A DNA stretch of 58,624 nt from an uncultured Clostridia bacterium (GTDB taxonomy: Bacteria; Bacillota; Clostridia; Oscillospirales; CAG-272). Within the stretch, counting starts at the first letter, position 1. Each line of letters opens with the position of its first letter. Below the pieces are notes generated by a model. It was not told where the DNA came from and searched no databases. It saw nothing but the letters and a program-made list of their open reading frames with translations. The DNA lies in assembly GCA_946407735.1 (NCBI GenBank), contig CAMJPL010000017.1:1-58624 (forward strand). Direction: 5' to 3'. The position numbers and the translations under genes were made by a program. Shown here in pieces: positions 25,647-34,121 of the stretch.

Positions 25647-27204
25647 CTTGTTTTCTCTCCTTTCGTCTGTGCATAAGATCAGCCGCCACGGCGGCGAGAT
25701 AAACCGCCGCGCCGGGGACGGCCACGGCCGCGCAGAAAAGAATGTTCCTTAAAGCCCCGTCGTCGTAGGGCGAGGACGGAACAAGCGCGTAAACGGCCGC
25801 CATCAGAGCGCCCGAAAGCACGGCTCCGATGATGGCGGGCAGCATCCGGCGGATAAATCCGGAAAACAGCCCCTTCATATGCCGCGCAGCCGCTGTGAGC
25901 AGGGTCAGCGCCGCGGCGATCTGCGCCGCGGCACCTCCGGCGGCCACAGCCGCCACACCCGACATGAAGCCGGGCAGGACGAGCGCCGCCGTTACGGCCA
26001 GATCGGCGGCTACGCCGACGAGAGCCGCCGTCATCGGGATCCTTCCCAGCCTTCTCGCGTAAAACGCCCGGCTCAGCACCTCGACGACGGTGAACGCCGG
26101 TATCGAGACAGACAGGCTCCTCAGCGCCATGGCGGCTCCGGCGGCGTTTTCGGCGGTGAACTCACCGCGAAGATACAGGATGGATATCCCCTGAGGCGAG
26201 AGCAGCCATACCGCCGCCGTGAATGGCAGCGATATCATCAGAGCCGAGCCGAGGCCCTTTCTCAGCTCACTTATGAACTCCCCCTCGGGGTCGGAGGCCG
26301 ACAGCCTCGACAGCTCGGGGAAGAAATAGTTGCATACGGAATACGTCAGTATCCCTGTTATAAGTATGTATGTGTGATACGCGTTCCCGAACACGGTTAT
26401 GCCGCCGTCCCCCGCTGCTATGACCGAGAAGCGGGTGCCTATCAGCAGCATCATCGGCGTGAGCCACGCCCCGATCATGACCTGTGGGGCGCTTCTTAAT
26501 GTCGGCAGAAGCTCCGGGTCTCTTAGCCCGGCTGACGGTCTTATACTGAATCTCCTGTCCCCATGCGAGGCGAGAGGCACGGCGAGCGTAAGGAGCTGCG
26601 CCAGCCACGACAGAACCGACGCCGCGGCGAGCCCGTACACGGCGGCGTCGCCGAAGCGGTCGTTGAAGACGGCAAGCCAGACGATCATGACGCCGTTCGA
26701 CACCGATGATATCAGCGCCGGGAGCATGAACCGCCCCTTCGACTGCATGACTCCGGTCAGCGTGTATGCCCCGCCGGTGAAGATTATCATCGGGAACATG
26801 ATCCTGAGCAGCCTCACCGATAAAGCCTTCGTCCCGGCGTCGAGCTCGGACGCCGCGAGCTCGGTCAGCTGCGGCGCGAAGACGATCCCGAGAAGCGCCA
26901 ATAGTCCGGTGAAGACGAACACGGCGTTGAGGAACCTGTCGGCGAAAAGGTCGGCGCGGCTTTCGCCGTCCTTTGCCATCATGCGGTTGTACGCCGGAAT
27001 GAACGCCCCCGGTATCGCCGCGCCGAGAAGGATGTCGAACATCGTCAGCGGGAGCGCCTGAGCGGCGTTGAATGCGTCGGCGGCGCAGCCTGCGCCGTAG
27101 TGCGACGCGATGAGCATCTGCCTCGCGACTCCGAGCGCCTTCGCGAGCACCGTCGCCGCCATCATCAGAAAGACGGTGCGGCCTGATCCTTTTTTCGCCG
27201 TCAT
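25639..27204 (-). CDS. murJ: Lipid II flippase MurJ (MviN family)
   Basis: This protein flips lipid-linked peptidoglycan precursor (or a related lipid-linked sugar) across the membrane. The 521-residue MOP-superfamily protein has about 14 helices and marks such as ARQMLIASHYGAGCAADAFNAAQALP, GAAIPGAFIPAYNR, MFPMIIFTGGAYTLTGVMQS and LLSPQGISILYLRGEFT. The start is ATG 27204, overlapping the trmD stop as ATGA; the open frame extends upstream to 27258 inside trmD. Its neighbour downstream is an O-antigen-ligase-like gene, so it could alternatively flip that polymer's precursor. Confidence 0.93.
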   Translation of the reverse strand: MTAKKGSGRTVFLMMAATVLAKALGVARQMLIASHYGAGCAADAFNAAQALPLTMFDILLGAAIPGAFIPAYNRMMAKDGESRADLFADRFLNAVFVFTGLLALLGIVFAPQLTELAASELDAGTKALSVRLLRIMFPMIIFTGGAYTLTGVMQSKGRFMLPALISSVSNGVMIVWLAVFNDRFGDAAVYGLAAASVLSWLAQLLTLAVPLASHGDRRFSIRPSAGLRDPELLPTLRSAPQVMIGAWLTPMMLLIGTRFSVIAAGDGGITVFGNAYHTYILITGILTYSVCNYFFPELSRLSASDPEGEFISELRKGLGSALMISLPFTAAVWLLSPQGISILYLRGEFTAENAAGAAMALRSLSVSIPAFTVVEVLSRAFYARRLGRIPMTAALVGVAADLAVTAALVLPGFMSGVAAVAAGGAAAQIAAALTLLTAAARHMKGLFSGFIRRMLPAIIGAVLSGALMAAVYALVPSSPYDDGALRNILFCAAVAVPGAAVYLAAVAADLMHRRKERKQGE

Positions 27205-27878
27205 AGCAGATCCGGCCTCAGCTTCCTCGTGAGCTCGAGAGATTCCCTGCGCCGCCATTTCTCGATCTCGGCGTGATTGCCGGAGAGAAGGACGTCGGGG
27301 ACCTTAAGGCCTCTGAACTCTATCGGCCGCGTGTACTGCGGGTATTCGAGAAGACCGTCGGAAAGGCTCTCTATCTCAAAGCAGCTGTCGTCGGCGAGGA
27401 CGCCGGGACAGAGGCGCGCGACGCTGTCGACGAGCACGCACGCCGGAAGCTCGCCCCCGGTAAGGACGTAATCGCCGATGGATATCTGCTCGTCGACGCA
27501 CAGCTCTATCACCCGCTCGTCGACGCCCTCGTAGTGGCCGCAGAGTATTATGAGCCTGTCATACGACGCGAGGCGGGAGGCTGTCTTCTGCGTAAGGAGC
27601 TTTCCCTTCGGCGACATGTATATCCTCAGGGCGTTTGACATGTCCCCCATCGAGCAGACGGCCTCCATCGCCCTCGTCAGCGGCGGGGCGGCCATGACCA
27701 TGCCCTTTCCTCCGCCGCACGGGGTGTCGTCGACGCGCCGGTGCTTATCCTCCGACCAGTCGCGTATCTGGTGGGAGAAGACCTCGATGGCGCCCGCCTT
27801 CTGCGCGCGCCCGGTTATGCTCGTCGACAGCACGGTATCGGTAAGCTCCGGGAAAAGGGTAAGAATATCGAATCTCAA
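27201..27878 (-). CDS. trmD: tRNA (guanine37-N1)-methyltransferase TrmD
   Basis: This enzyme methylates G37 next to the anticodon to prevent frameshifting. The SPOUT-fold 225-residue protein has RFDILTLFPEL at the N-terminus, DTPCGGGKGMVM, the knot LCGHYEGVDERVIE, GDYVLTGGELPACVLVD and ECP-like YTRPIEFRGLKVPDVLLSGNH. It begins with TTG (27878), which matches the family N-terminus exactly; no ATG is available nearby. The rimM stop is 7 bases upstream and the murJ start overlaps its end. Confidence 0.97.
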   Translation of the reverse strand: MRFDILTLFPELTDTVLSTSITGRAQKAGAIEVFSHQIRDWSEDKHRRVDDTPCGGGKGMVMAAPPLTRAMEAVCSMGDMSNALRIYMSPKGKLLTQKTASRLASYDRLIILCGHYEGVDERVIELCVDEQISIGDYVLTGGELPACVLVDSVARLCPGVLADDSCFEIESLSDGLLEYPQYTRPIEFRGLKVPDVLLSGNHAEIEKWRRRESLELTRKLRPDLL

Positions 27879-27885
27879 GCCTGAT

Positions 27886-28404
27886 TCACCCGTTTATCGA
27901 ATTGTCGTCGAAAAGACCGGGGATCGGCGTGACATAGACGCCCGACCCGAGGTCGATCCGGTCGATGAACTGCTTTACCGCCGGCATGAGATATGTCCTG
28001 CCTTCGCCCTCGATCTCGTAGATGTCCTGTGCGCCGCGGTTGTATATGTCCTTTATCCTGCCGTAGACCCTGCCGCTTTCTGCGTCTATCACATCGAGCC
28101 CGATGAGATCGGCGATGAAATTGTCGCCCTCGCCTCTCGGTATGTCGCTGCGGTCGGCGTAGATCACCCTGCCGCGCATGGCGGCGGCCGCGTCCCTGTC
28201 GGATACGCCCTCTATACGAAGCAGAGCGAACTGCTTCTGATAGGTCGAATGAAGGACCTTCCGCGCGTCCGAGCCGTTTTCGTCGAGATATACGGTTTTC
28301 AGCCCGGTGACGACGGAGACGTCGTCCGCCCAGCACTCCACCTTGAGAGTGCCGTCGAGGCCGTGCACGTTTATTATTTTTCCGGTTTCAAGATATTGTT
28401 TCAT
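27886..28404 (-). CDS. rimM: Ribosome maturation factor RimM
   Basis: A 172-residue 16S rRNA processing factor that binds S19 during 30S assembly. The N-terminal RimM domain contains GKIINVHGLDGTLKVECW and VYLDENGSDARKVL. The C-terminal PRC-barrel contains IADLIGLDVIDAESGRVYGRI, LMPAVKQFIDRIDL and a short tail. The rimM-trmD order is standard; rpsP and the KH-domain gene that usually precede it are absent here. A probable promoter lies at 28466-28494. Confidence 0.96.
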   Translation of the reverse strand: MKQYLETGKIINVHGLDGTLKVECWADDVSVVTGLKTVYLDENGSDARKVLHSTYQKQFALLRIEGVSDRDAAAAMRGRVIYADRSDIPRGEGDNFIADLIGLDVIDAESGRVYGRIKDIYNRGAQDIYEIEGEGRTYLMPAVKQFIDRIDLGSGVYVTPIPGLFDDNSING

Positions 28405-28465
28405 TGTTGCTCAAAGCTGCTTCATCGCCCGCGTCCGCTGCGCGGGACTTTCCTGTCACGACAAT

Positions 28466-28494
28466 ATTATATCACACCAAACCGGGAAAGTCAC
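28466..28494 (-). promoter_or_regulatory. Probable promoter for the rimM operon
   Basis: On the minus strand a consensus TATAAT (28466-28471) lies 17 bases from a poor -35 (GTGACT, 28489-28494). It would start a leader of about 55 bases before rimM. Confidence 0.5.
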
Positions 28495-28548
28495 CTGCTT
28501 TTTTATAAATAATTTTCATTCTTGGCCAATAATAGGCGTTATTTATTC

Positions 28549-28577
28549 TTGAATTACTCACGATTGGGTGTTATAAT
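28549..28577 (+). promoter_or_regulatory. Sigma-A promoter for the preQ1-controlled transcript
   Basis: TTGAAT (28549-28554), exact 17-base spacer and TATAAT (28572-28577), followed by a short GC-rich hairpin (CCGCCG/CGGCGG, about 28583-28599) near the transcript start. Confidence 0.8.
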
Positions 28578-28611
28578 TATCTCCGCCGCTCATCGGCGGC
28601 GAAAATAAATA

Positions 28612-28649
28612 AAGGTGTTTTCTTGATAACCACCTAAAAAACAAGGAGC
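28612..28649 (+). promoter_or_regulatory. preQ1-I riboswitch
   Basis: The 38-base element fits the preQ1 class I layout: stem P1 AGGTG (28613-28617) with CACCT (28631-28635), a pyrimidine-rich loop containing TTTTCTTGATAA, an A-rich strand AAAAAAC (28636-28642), and a 3' segment AAGGAG (28643-28648) that is also the ribosome binding site of the next gene. Ligand binding would hide the Shine-Dalgarno sequence, so control is translational. The downstream gene is a queuosine-precursor transporter, as expected. Confidence 0.85.
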
Positions 28650-28658
28650 AACCGAATA

Positions 28659-29378
28659 ATGAAAAAGGCGTTTTACGAATACCGCCGTCTCACGCGCGAC
28701 GTGCCTCCGCTCACGTCCGCCATGCTGATCCTCTCAGTCGTTGGGATGAACCTGCTGGCGAACAAGAGCATCGACACAGGCCTAAGCTGGCTCGCGATGG
28801 ACGGCGGGATACTTTTTTCCTGGCTCGTATTCCTTACGATGGACATAATCACCCACTCCTGCGGGCCGAAGGCGGCCACCGCCATGTCGATGACGGCGCT
28901 TTTCGTCAACCTCATGATGGCCGTGATATTCTTCACGGCGAGCGTTCTGCCGGGATCGTGGGGGGAGAGCTATGTCGAGGGCAGCGAGGCGGTGATAAAC
29001 AACGCACTCGACCGCACCTTCGGCGGGACATGGTATATAATCCTCGGCAGCTCGGTCGCCTTCGCGGTCTCCGCGGCGCTGAACAACTTCCTCAACTACG
29101 CCATAGGGAAGGCCTTCAGAAACAAAGAGGGGTTCGGGATATTCGCCTTACGCTCGTATATATCGACATTCATCGCGCAGTTCGCCGACAACCTGATATT
29201 CGGGCTTCTGGTCAGCCGTCTCTTCTTCGGCTGGGGAGCCGCCCAGCTCATATCCTGCGCCTTCCTCGGAGCGATACTCGAGCTTCTGACGGAGATACTG
29301 TTCTCACCCGTCGGCTACAGGATATCGAGGATGATACTCAGAGACAAACGCGGCACCGCCGCTGAGGCGAAGATATGA
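28659..29378 (+). CDS. Queuosine precursor transporter (VUT/YhhQ family)
   Basis: A 239-residue integral membrane protein with six or seven helices that imports a 7-deazaguanine precursor for queuosine tRNA modification. Family features: SAMLILSVVGMNLLANK, an acidic first-half motif WLVFLTMDIITHSCGPKAA (MDI near the membrane) and the second-half FIAQFADNLIFGLLVSRLFF. Control by the preQ1-I riboswitch directly upstream supports the call, with AAGGAG 10 bases before the ATG. An SDR gene overlaps its stop codon, so both are made from one message. Confidence 0.92.
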   Translation: MKKAFYEYRRLTRDVPPLTSAMLILSVVGMNLLANKSIDTGLSWLAMDGGILFSWLVFLTMDIITHSCGPKAATAMSMTALFVNLMMAVIFFTASVLPGSWGESYVEGSEAVINNALDRTFGGTWYIILGSSVAFAVSAALNNFLNYAIGKAFRNKEGFGIFALRSYISTFIAQFADNLIFGLLVSRLFFGWGAAQLISCAFLGAILELLTEILFSPVGYRISRMILRDKRGTAAEAKI

Positions 29379-30022
29379 TGACCGCAGTTGTCAGCGGCTC
29401 GTCGAGCGGCATCGGCCGCGCGGCGGCCGAAAAATACCTCAGAGAGGGATTCAGAGTCGAGGGATATGACATATCCGAAAGCGCGATAAGCCATGAAGGC
29501 TACCGGCATACCGTCCACGATATCCGAAATGAGCTTCCCGCCGTCCCCGACGCCGATATCGTCGTCTGCTCAGCGGGGACTCTCGATGAAAAGGACGCGA
29601 TCGCCGTGAACCTCACCGGCACGATACGCTTCATCGAGGCGTTCATCGAAAAGCCGTCGCTGAAATCAGTGCTCATCGTCGCGTCGGCGTCGGCGAGAAA
29701 CGGTGCCGAATTCCCGATGTACGTCGCGTCGAAGGCGGGGATCGTCGGGTATATGAAAAATCTCGCCCTGAGACTGGCTCCGAGGAAGGTGACCGTCAAC
29801 AGCGTCTCGCCGGGAGGCGTTATAACCCCGGCGAACCGGCATATCCTCGAAAGCGATAAGCTGTACGCCGCCGTCAGGGCAGAGACACTGCTCGGGAAGT
29901 GGGCGGAGCCGGAAGAGATAGCCGACCTTATCTTTTATCTCACGACGGTCAACCGCTCGATCACGGGCGAAGACATCCTGATCGACAACGGCGAGATGCT
30001 GAAATCCAATTTCATCTGGTAA
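29375..30022 (+). CDS. Short-chain dehydrogenase/reductase (SDR)
   Basis: A 215-residue NAD(P)-dependent oxidoreductase of the classical SDR fold. Visible are the dinucleotide loop GSSSGIGR (8-15), CSAG (65-68), a Ser at 103/105 and the catalytic YVASK (Tyr116, Lys120), then NSVSPGGVITPAN and the C-terminal ITGEDILIDNGEM. It overlaps the transporter gene as ATGATGA, so it is under the same preQ1-controlled message. The substrate is unknown; FabG-like or sugar dehydrogenase activity cannot be separated from sequence. Confidence 0.88.
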   Translation: MMTAVVSGSSSGIGRAAAEKYLREGFRVEGYDISESAISHEGYRHTVHDIRNELPAVPDADIVVCSAGTLDEKDAIAVNLTGTIRFIEAFIEKPSLKSVLIVASASARNGAEFPMYVASKAGIVGYMKNLALRLAPRKVTVNSVSPGGVITPANRHILESDKLYAAVRAETLLGKWAEPEEIADLIFYLTTVNRSITGEDILIDNGEMLKSNFIW

Positions 30023-30037
30023 AATATATAAAAATAG

Positions 30038-30066
30038 TTGCAATCCGTTTCGGTCTGATGTATAAT
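30038..30066 (+). promoter_or_regulatory. Sigma-A promoter for binding lipoprotein 1
   Basis: TTGCAA (30038-30043), 17-base spacer, TATAAT (30061-30066), 43 bases before the ATG at 30109. Confidence 0.75.
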
Positions 30067-30108
30067 ATACCGTAAGTGTATTATCACGTCATTCCGGAGG
30101 GGAAAACA

Positions 30109-31590
30109 ATGAAAAACAACGCTGTCCGATTTCTGTCGGCTCTTCTCTGCCTTCTCACCGCCGCGTCCGCAGCCGCCGCCTGCGGGGAGGAATCGTCTTC
30201 TCCGCCGTCGGGAGCCGGATCGGATGAGACCACGGCCGTGACCGAAGCCGAGACCGAGCCGCCGAGCGATCTCGAGATCCGCGCCATGACGCCGGACGAT
30301 CTGCCCGAAAGCGATTTCGGCGGCAGGGCCATGCGAATACTCGCCTGCGACTACGCCGGGATAGAATTCACAGCCGAGGAGCAGACGGGCGACGTCATAG
30401 AGGACGCCGTCTACGCCCGCAACCGCGACGTGACCGAGCGCTTCAATTTCGGCATCGAGCATATCCTCAAGCCTTACGGCGAGGTGTCTCAGACGCTTGC
30501 TAAATCGGTGCAGTCCGGCGACGACGCATACGATCTCGTCTCAAACCACGTCATCGAGATGGGCAACTGCGCCATGAAGGGCTATCTCATCGACTGGGGC
30601 GGACTGCCGCACGTCGACGTCTCGAAGCCGTGGTGGAACAGCAGCTCGTTCGAGAATCTAAGCGTGCACGACCGCGCCTTCCTGCTCGTCGGCAGCCTGA
30701 ACACCCATTTCCTCAAAACGACCTACTGCGTCTATTTCAACAAACGGCTGGTCGACAACTACGGCTTCGGCAATATGTACCGGCTCGTCTGGGACGGGAA
30801 ATGGACCATCGACCGGCAGGGCGAGATGATCACCGGCACATGGCAGGACCTCAACGGCAACAGCAAGGCCGACGTCGAGGATTTCTTCGGCGCGTCGTCT
30901 AACTCCACAAGCTACGCAACGACGTATATCTACTCCTCGGGCCTTACGACGGTGTCGAAGGACGGCGAAGGCATCCCGGTCCTCGACATGGATCAGGACA
31001 GATTCGCGCTCCTCACCGAAAAGGTCTACAAGCTGTTCTACGAAAACGGCTCCTTCTACTGCGCCACCGACTGGAGCACGCACGGCGATATATTCAAAGA
31101 CAAGCGCGGCATATTCTACAACTGCACCTTTTCTCTCGCTCTCGGAGCCCTGCGCGAATTCGACGACGATTTCGGCATGATCCCGTATCCGAAATTCGAC
31201 GAGGCTCAGGAAAAATACTACTCGATGTCCGACGGCAGCCATACGATATCCGGCGTGCCGAAGACGATCACCGATCCAGAATTTGTCGGCGTCGCAGCAG
31301 AGGCTCTCTGCGCCGAGGCGTGGAAGCAGATACTCCCGGCAATGTACGAGGTCGCGCTCAAGACCAAATTCACCCGCGACAGCGAGTCGATCGAGATGAT
31401 CGACATGATAAACGACAACGTGATCGTCGATTTCGGCTTCGTCTTCGCCGACTACAACGGCATGGGCTTCACTTTGAGCAATCTGATGGGAAGCAAAAAA
31501 AGCGACTTCGCGTCATATTACGCGAAGAATTCCGCGAAGTGGGAAAAGCAGCTTGCCAAAGTCGTCGCGTCGTTTGAAGAAAACGGCTGA
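30109..31590 (+). CDS. Orphan solute-binding-type lipoprotein 1
   Basis: A 493-residue extracytoplasmic lipoprotein, probably a family-1-like substrate-binding protein. The signal peptide runs to a lipobox (AAA-Cys25 region, SAAAACGEE), then an acidic Thr/Glu linker, then the motif DDLPESDFGG and EEQTGD...YARNRDVTERFN shared with the lipoproteins at 35218 and 46477. The C-terminal part contains LCAEAWKQILPAMYEVALKTK, also shared. ATG 30109 has GGAGGGG upstream; the frame begins earlier at a GTG. No ABC permease lies nearby. It has its own promoter and is followed by a hairpin. Ligand unknown, probably an oligosaccharide from context. Confidence 0.8.
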   Translation: MKNNAVRFLSALLCLLTAASAAAACGEESSSPPSGAGSDETTAVTEAETEPPSDLEIRAMTPDDLPESDFGGRAMRILACDYAGIEFTAEEQTGDVIEDAVYARNRDVTERFNFGIEHILKPYGEVSQTLAKSVQSGDDAYDLVSNHVIEMGNCAMKGYLIDWGGLPHVDVSKPWWNSSSFENLSVHDRAFLLVGSLNTHFLKTTYCVYFNKRLVDNYGFGNMYRLVWDGKWTIDRQGEMITGTWQDLNGNSKADVEDFFGASSNSTSYATTYIYSSGLTTVSKDGEGIPVLDMDQDRFALLTEKVYKLFYENGSFYCATDWSTHGDIFKDKRGIFYNCTFSLALGALREFDDDFGMIPYPKFDEAQEKYYSMSDGSHTISGVPKTITDPEFVGVAAEALCAEAWKQILPAMYEVALKTKFTRDSESIEMIDMINDNVIVDFGFVFADYNGMGFTLSNLMGSKKSDFASYYAKNSAKWEKQLAKVVASFEENG

Positions 31591-31596
31591 AAGCAC

Positions 31597-31625
31597 TTGA
31601 AAAACGAATAAAAATGTGATAAGAT
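31597..31625 (+). promoter_or_regulatory. Probable sigma-A promoter for the glycan operon
   Basis: TTGAAA (31597-31602), 17-base spacer, TAAGAT (31620-31625), just upstream of the isomerase-like gene. Its -10 overlaps the left arm of the hairpin at 31621-31657. Confidence 0.5.
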
Positions 31626-31664
31626 ATATACGGCAGGTCATCTGCCGTATATATCTTTATTTAA
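31621..31664 (+). terminator. Strong hairpin between binding lipoprotein 1 and the glycan operon
   Basis: A perfect 16-bp stem (31621-31636 with 31642-31657, containing ACGGCAG/CTGCCGT) with a five-base loop is followed by TATTTAA. It probably ends the lipoprotein transcript, but it also overlaps a promoter and could be a partial terminator or a 5' leader structure. Confidence 0.6.
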
Positions 31665-31689
31665 TATGACCAAAACAAGGAGCATCGGC

Positions 31690-32478
31690 ATGAAGCTTGG
31701 GATCATACGCGGCTATGGCGCCGCCGATTTCGATTACGTAAAGGATATGGGTCTCGATTTCATCGAGGTCTGCTGCAACTTCGATCCCGACATAGACGGG
31801 TTTTTAAAAAGCGTCCCGTCCATCAAGGAGAACATCGCCCGCACCAAAGTGCCGATACAGTCAGTCGGCCGCTGGAACATCGACGTAAACGAGGGCGGGA
31901 AGCTGAACGGGGAGAGGTACGACTTCCTCGCCTCCCTTCTCGACGCCGCGATAGAGGTCGGCGCGCCGAATTTCGTCTGCGGCTGCAACTACTCGAAGGA
32001 CGCCAGCCTGTACAGGAACTACACCGCCGCTATCGAGCTGTTCGGGCGGCTGATCGAGCGCGCCGCCGGAAGGACGAACATCTGCGTCTACAACTGCGAC
32101 TGGGAGAATTTCGTCTGCTCCGAGCCTCAGTGGCAGGTGGTCCTCGGCGAGCTGCCCGAGCTTAAGATCAAGTTCGACTCCTCCCACGCCTACAACCGCG
32201 GCGAGGACTACATCTCCGAGCTTGCCGACTGGTGCGAGCGTATCGCTCACATCCACGTGAAGGGCACCGTACACGCCGGGAAGCGCGGCGTCGACGATCC
32301 GCCGGCCGGAATGGACGACATAAAGTGGTCCTCCATCTTCGCCATCCTCTACGCCAGAGGATATGACGGCGGACTTTCGATAGAGCCTCACAGCTCGGCG
32401 TGGAGAGGCGACTCGCCGCGCGGGCAGAAGGGCATCGAATTCACGAGGGACTTCATCCGCCGCTTCATGGTGGACTGA
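31690..32478 (+). CDS. Sugar phosphate isomerase/epimerase-like TIM barrel protein 1
   Basis: A 262-residue AP-endonuclease-2-type TIM barrel, the fold of xylose isomerase-like epimerases. Candidate metal ligands are the Glu of DWENF, the Asp/His of KFDSSHAY, the His of HIHVKG and the Glu of SIEPHS. ATG 31690 follows AAGGAG by 7 bases; an upstream in-frame ATG at 31666 lacks a site. It is the first gene of a plus-strand run with glycosidases at 32486, 34122, 36694 and 38695, so it probably converts a released sugar. The specific sugar is unknown. Confidence 0.8.
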   Translation: MKLGIIRGYGAADFDYVKDMGLDFIEVCCNFDPDIDGFLKSVPSIKENIARTKVPIQSVGRWNIDVNEGGKLNGERYDFLASLLDAAIEVGAPNFVCGCNYSKDASLYRNYTAAIELFGRLIERAAGRTNICVYNCDWENFVCSEPQWQVVLGELPELKIKFDSSHAYNRGEDYISELADWCERIAHIHVKGTVHAGKRGVDDPPAGMDDIKWSSIFAILYARGYDGGLSIEPHSSAWRGDSPRGQKGIEFTRDFIRRFMVD

Positions 32479-32485
32479 AAGCCGT

Positions 32486-34114
32486 ATGAGCGGGAGCATC
32501 GTATTCCGTCACCGCCTGCCGGCGATGAACATCGACGGGCGGCATAACGGCACCTACAACAACGAGGAGGGCGGCTGCCCCTGCTGCTACACGACGACCG
32601 ACAGCCGCCTCGGACAGTTCCTGCATCATCTGCGCGACGCCGTCACCGACGACAGGCGGCTCGTCTTCATCGACGGCAAAGCCCTGTCGTGCTCGAACAA
32701 CTGGATCCGCGACCATACGCACGAGATGAAGGCGTTCAGGCACTGGGAGCACGATCTGACCTCGTTCCTCGATTTCATCGCAGACACCCAGCAGGAGAGC
32801 GGCAGATATTTCGAGCTGATAAAGCAGCTCGACGATTTCCACTGGAAGTTCGTGTCGGAAGACTGCCGCAGGATATACGAGGACGACAACGTCGCGCTCG
32901 TCAGGCTCGAGCTTGAGGCAGATATCGAATATCTCGTCGTCGAGGCGGCGGATATGGTCTTCCGGGTAACAAGGGACAGAGACTGGCTCGAAAGGATCCT
33001 TCCGAAGCTCGAAAAGGGCATCGAATACATCACGTCGGACGAAAAGCGATGGGACGCCGAAAGAGGCCTCGTGAAGCGTCCCTTCACCATCGACACCTGG
33101 GACTTCACGTACGGCAAGCCCGGGAACAACCGCAGGATCGAAGACGGCGACCCGATGGCGATAATGCACGGCGACAACTCCGGCGTATATGACGCGATGA
33201 GGATCCTCGCCCGCTTCCGCCGCCTGACGGGCGACGGCGAAAAGGCCGACGAATGGGAGATGCGCGCCGAAGCCCTGAGAGAAGCGATGATCCGGCATCT
33301 CTGGAACGGCAGGTTCTTCATCCATCAGCTGCATCTCAATTCCGGCGGCGCCGACGGGCTCGAAAGCGAGAGGCTTTCGCTGTCGAACGTTTACGACATC
33401 AACCGCGGCGTCACCGACACCGCGCAGTCGCGCTCGATAATATCGGAATACATTCGCCGCAGGGGGAGAACGTCAGCCTTCGCCGAATGGTTCACCGTCG
33501 ATCCGCCTTACCCGGAATTCAACGGCTACAAGCCGGGGCAGTACGTCAATGGAGCGATATCCCCGTTCACGGCTGGCGAGCTGGCGAAGGCGGCCTTTGA
33601 AAACGGGTATGAGGAATACGGCTGGGACATCATCTCGCGGTTCATGAGCATGATGGAGCGGGACGGGAACATATATTTCGTCTACTCCCCCGACGACGGC
33701 AGGCCTCAGGGCGGAGGACCGAGCGCGTGGGGAGCGGCCGCCCTGATATCGGCGGTGGACGAGGGCCTTGCCGGGATCACCGATCCCGACGGCGGGTACG
33801 AAACGCTCGGATTCAGCCCCCGCTTCCCCGTCACCGGATACGAAGAACTGAGATACATCACCGGCTACGAAAAGACCTCGGCATATGTTGACGTAAGATA
33901 TATCCTGACCGACAGGGGAATGAGATACGACGTGATCTCGCCGTCGAAAAAAGCCGCCTGCCGAATAATGCTGCCGAAGGGCAGACGGATGTCCGCCCTC
34001 ACGGTGAACGGCGGGCCGCATGATGCCTCCGTCTCGTACGTCGGCGATACGGCGTATGCCGTTTTCGGCTGTGAAGGCGGCGGAAGGTACAGCTTCATAA
34101 TCGAGTTTGAATGA
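32486..34114 (+). CDS. (alpha/alpha)6-barrel glycoside hydrolase
   Basis: This 542-residue protein resembles six-hairpin glycosidases. Marks are SNNWIRDHTHEMKAF near 70, the helix pairs EADIEYLVVEAADMVFRVT, TIDTWDFTYGKPG, AIMHGDNSGVYDAMRILA, EWFTVDPPYPEFNGYKPGQY and NGAISPFTAGELAKAAFENGYEEY, then a C-terminal beta domain (residues about 420-542). Likely acids are the Asp in WIRDH or TWDF and Glu residues near the ISPF segment. There is no signal peptide. The family (rhamnosidase, glucosidase or another) cannot be fixed by eye. It lies 7 bases after the isomerase-like gene and next to a GH-A gene. Confidence 0.7.
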   Translation: MSGSIVFRHRLPAMNIDGRHNGTYNNEEGGCPCCYTTTDSRLGQFLHHLRDAVTDDRRLVFIDGKALSCSNNWIRDHTHEMKAFRHWEHDLTSFLDFIADTQQESGRYFELIKQLDDFHWKFVSEDCRRIYEDDNVALVRLELEADIEYLVVEAADMVFRVTRDRDWLERILPKLEKGIEYITSDEKRWDAERGLVKRPFTIDTWDFTYGKPGNNRRIEDGDPMAIMHGDNSGVYDAMRILARFRRLTGDGEKADEWEMRAEALREAMIRHLWNGRFFIHQLHLNSGGADGLESERLSLSNVYDINRGVTDTAQSRSIISEYIRRRGRTSAFAEWFTVDPPYPEFNGYKPGQYVNGAISPFTAGELAKAAFENGYEEYGWDIISRFMSMMERDGNIYFVYSPDDGRPQGGGPSAWGAAALISAVDEGLAGITDPDGGYETLGFSPRFPVTGYEELRYITGYEKTSAYVDVRYILTDRGMRYDVISPSKKAACRIMLPKGRRMSALTVNGGPHDASVSYVGDTAYAVFGCEGGGRYSFIIEFE

Positions 34115-34121
34115 TGATATC

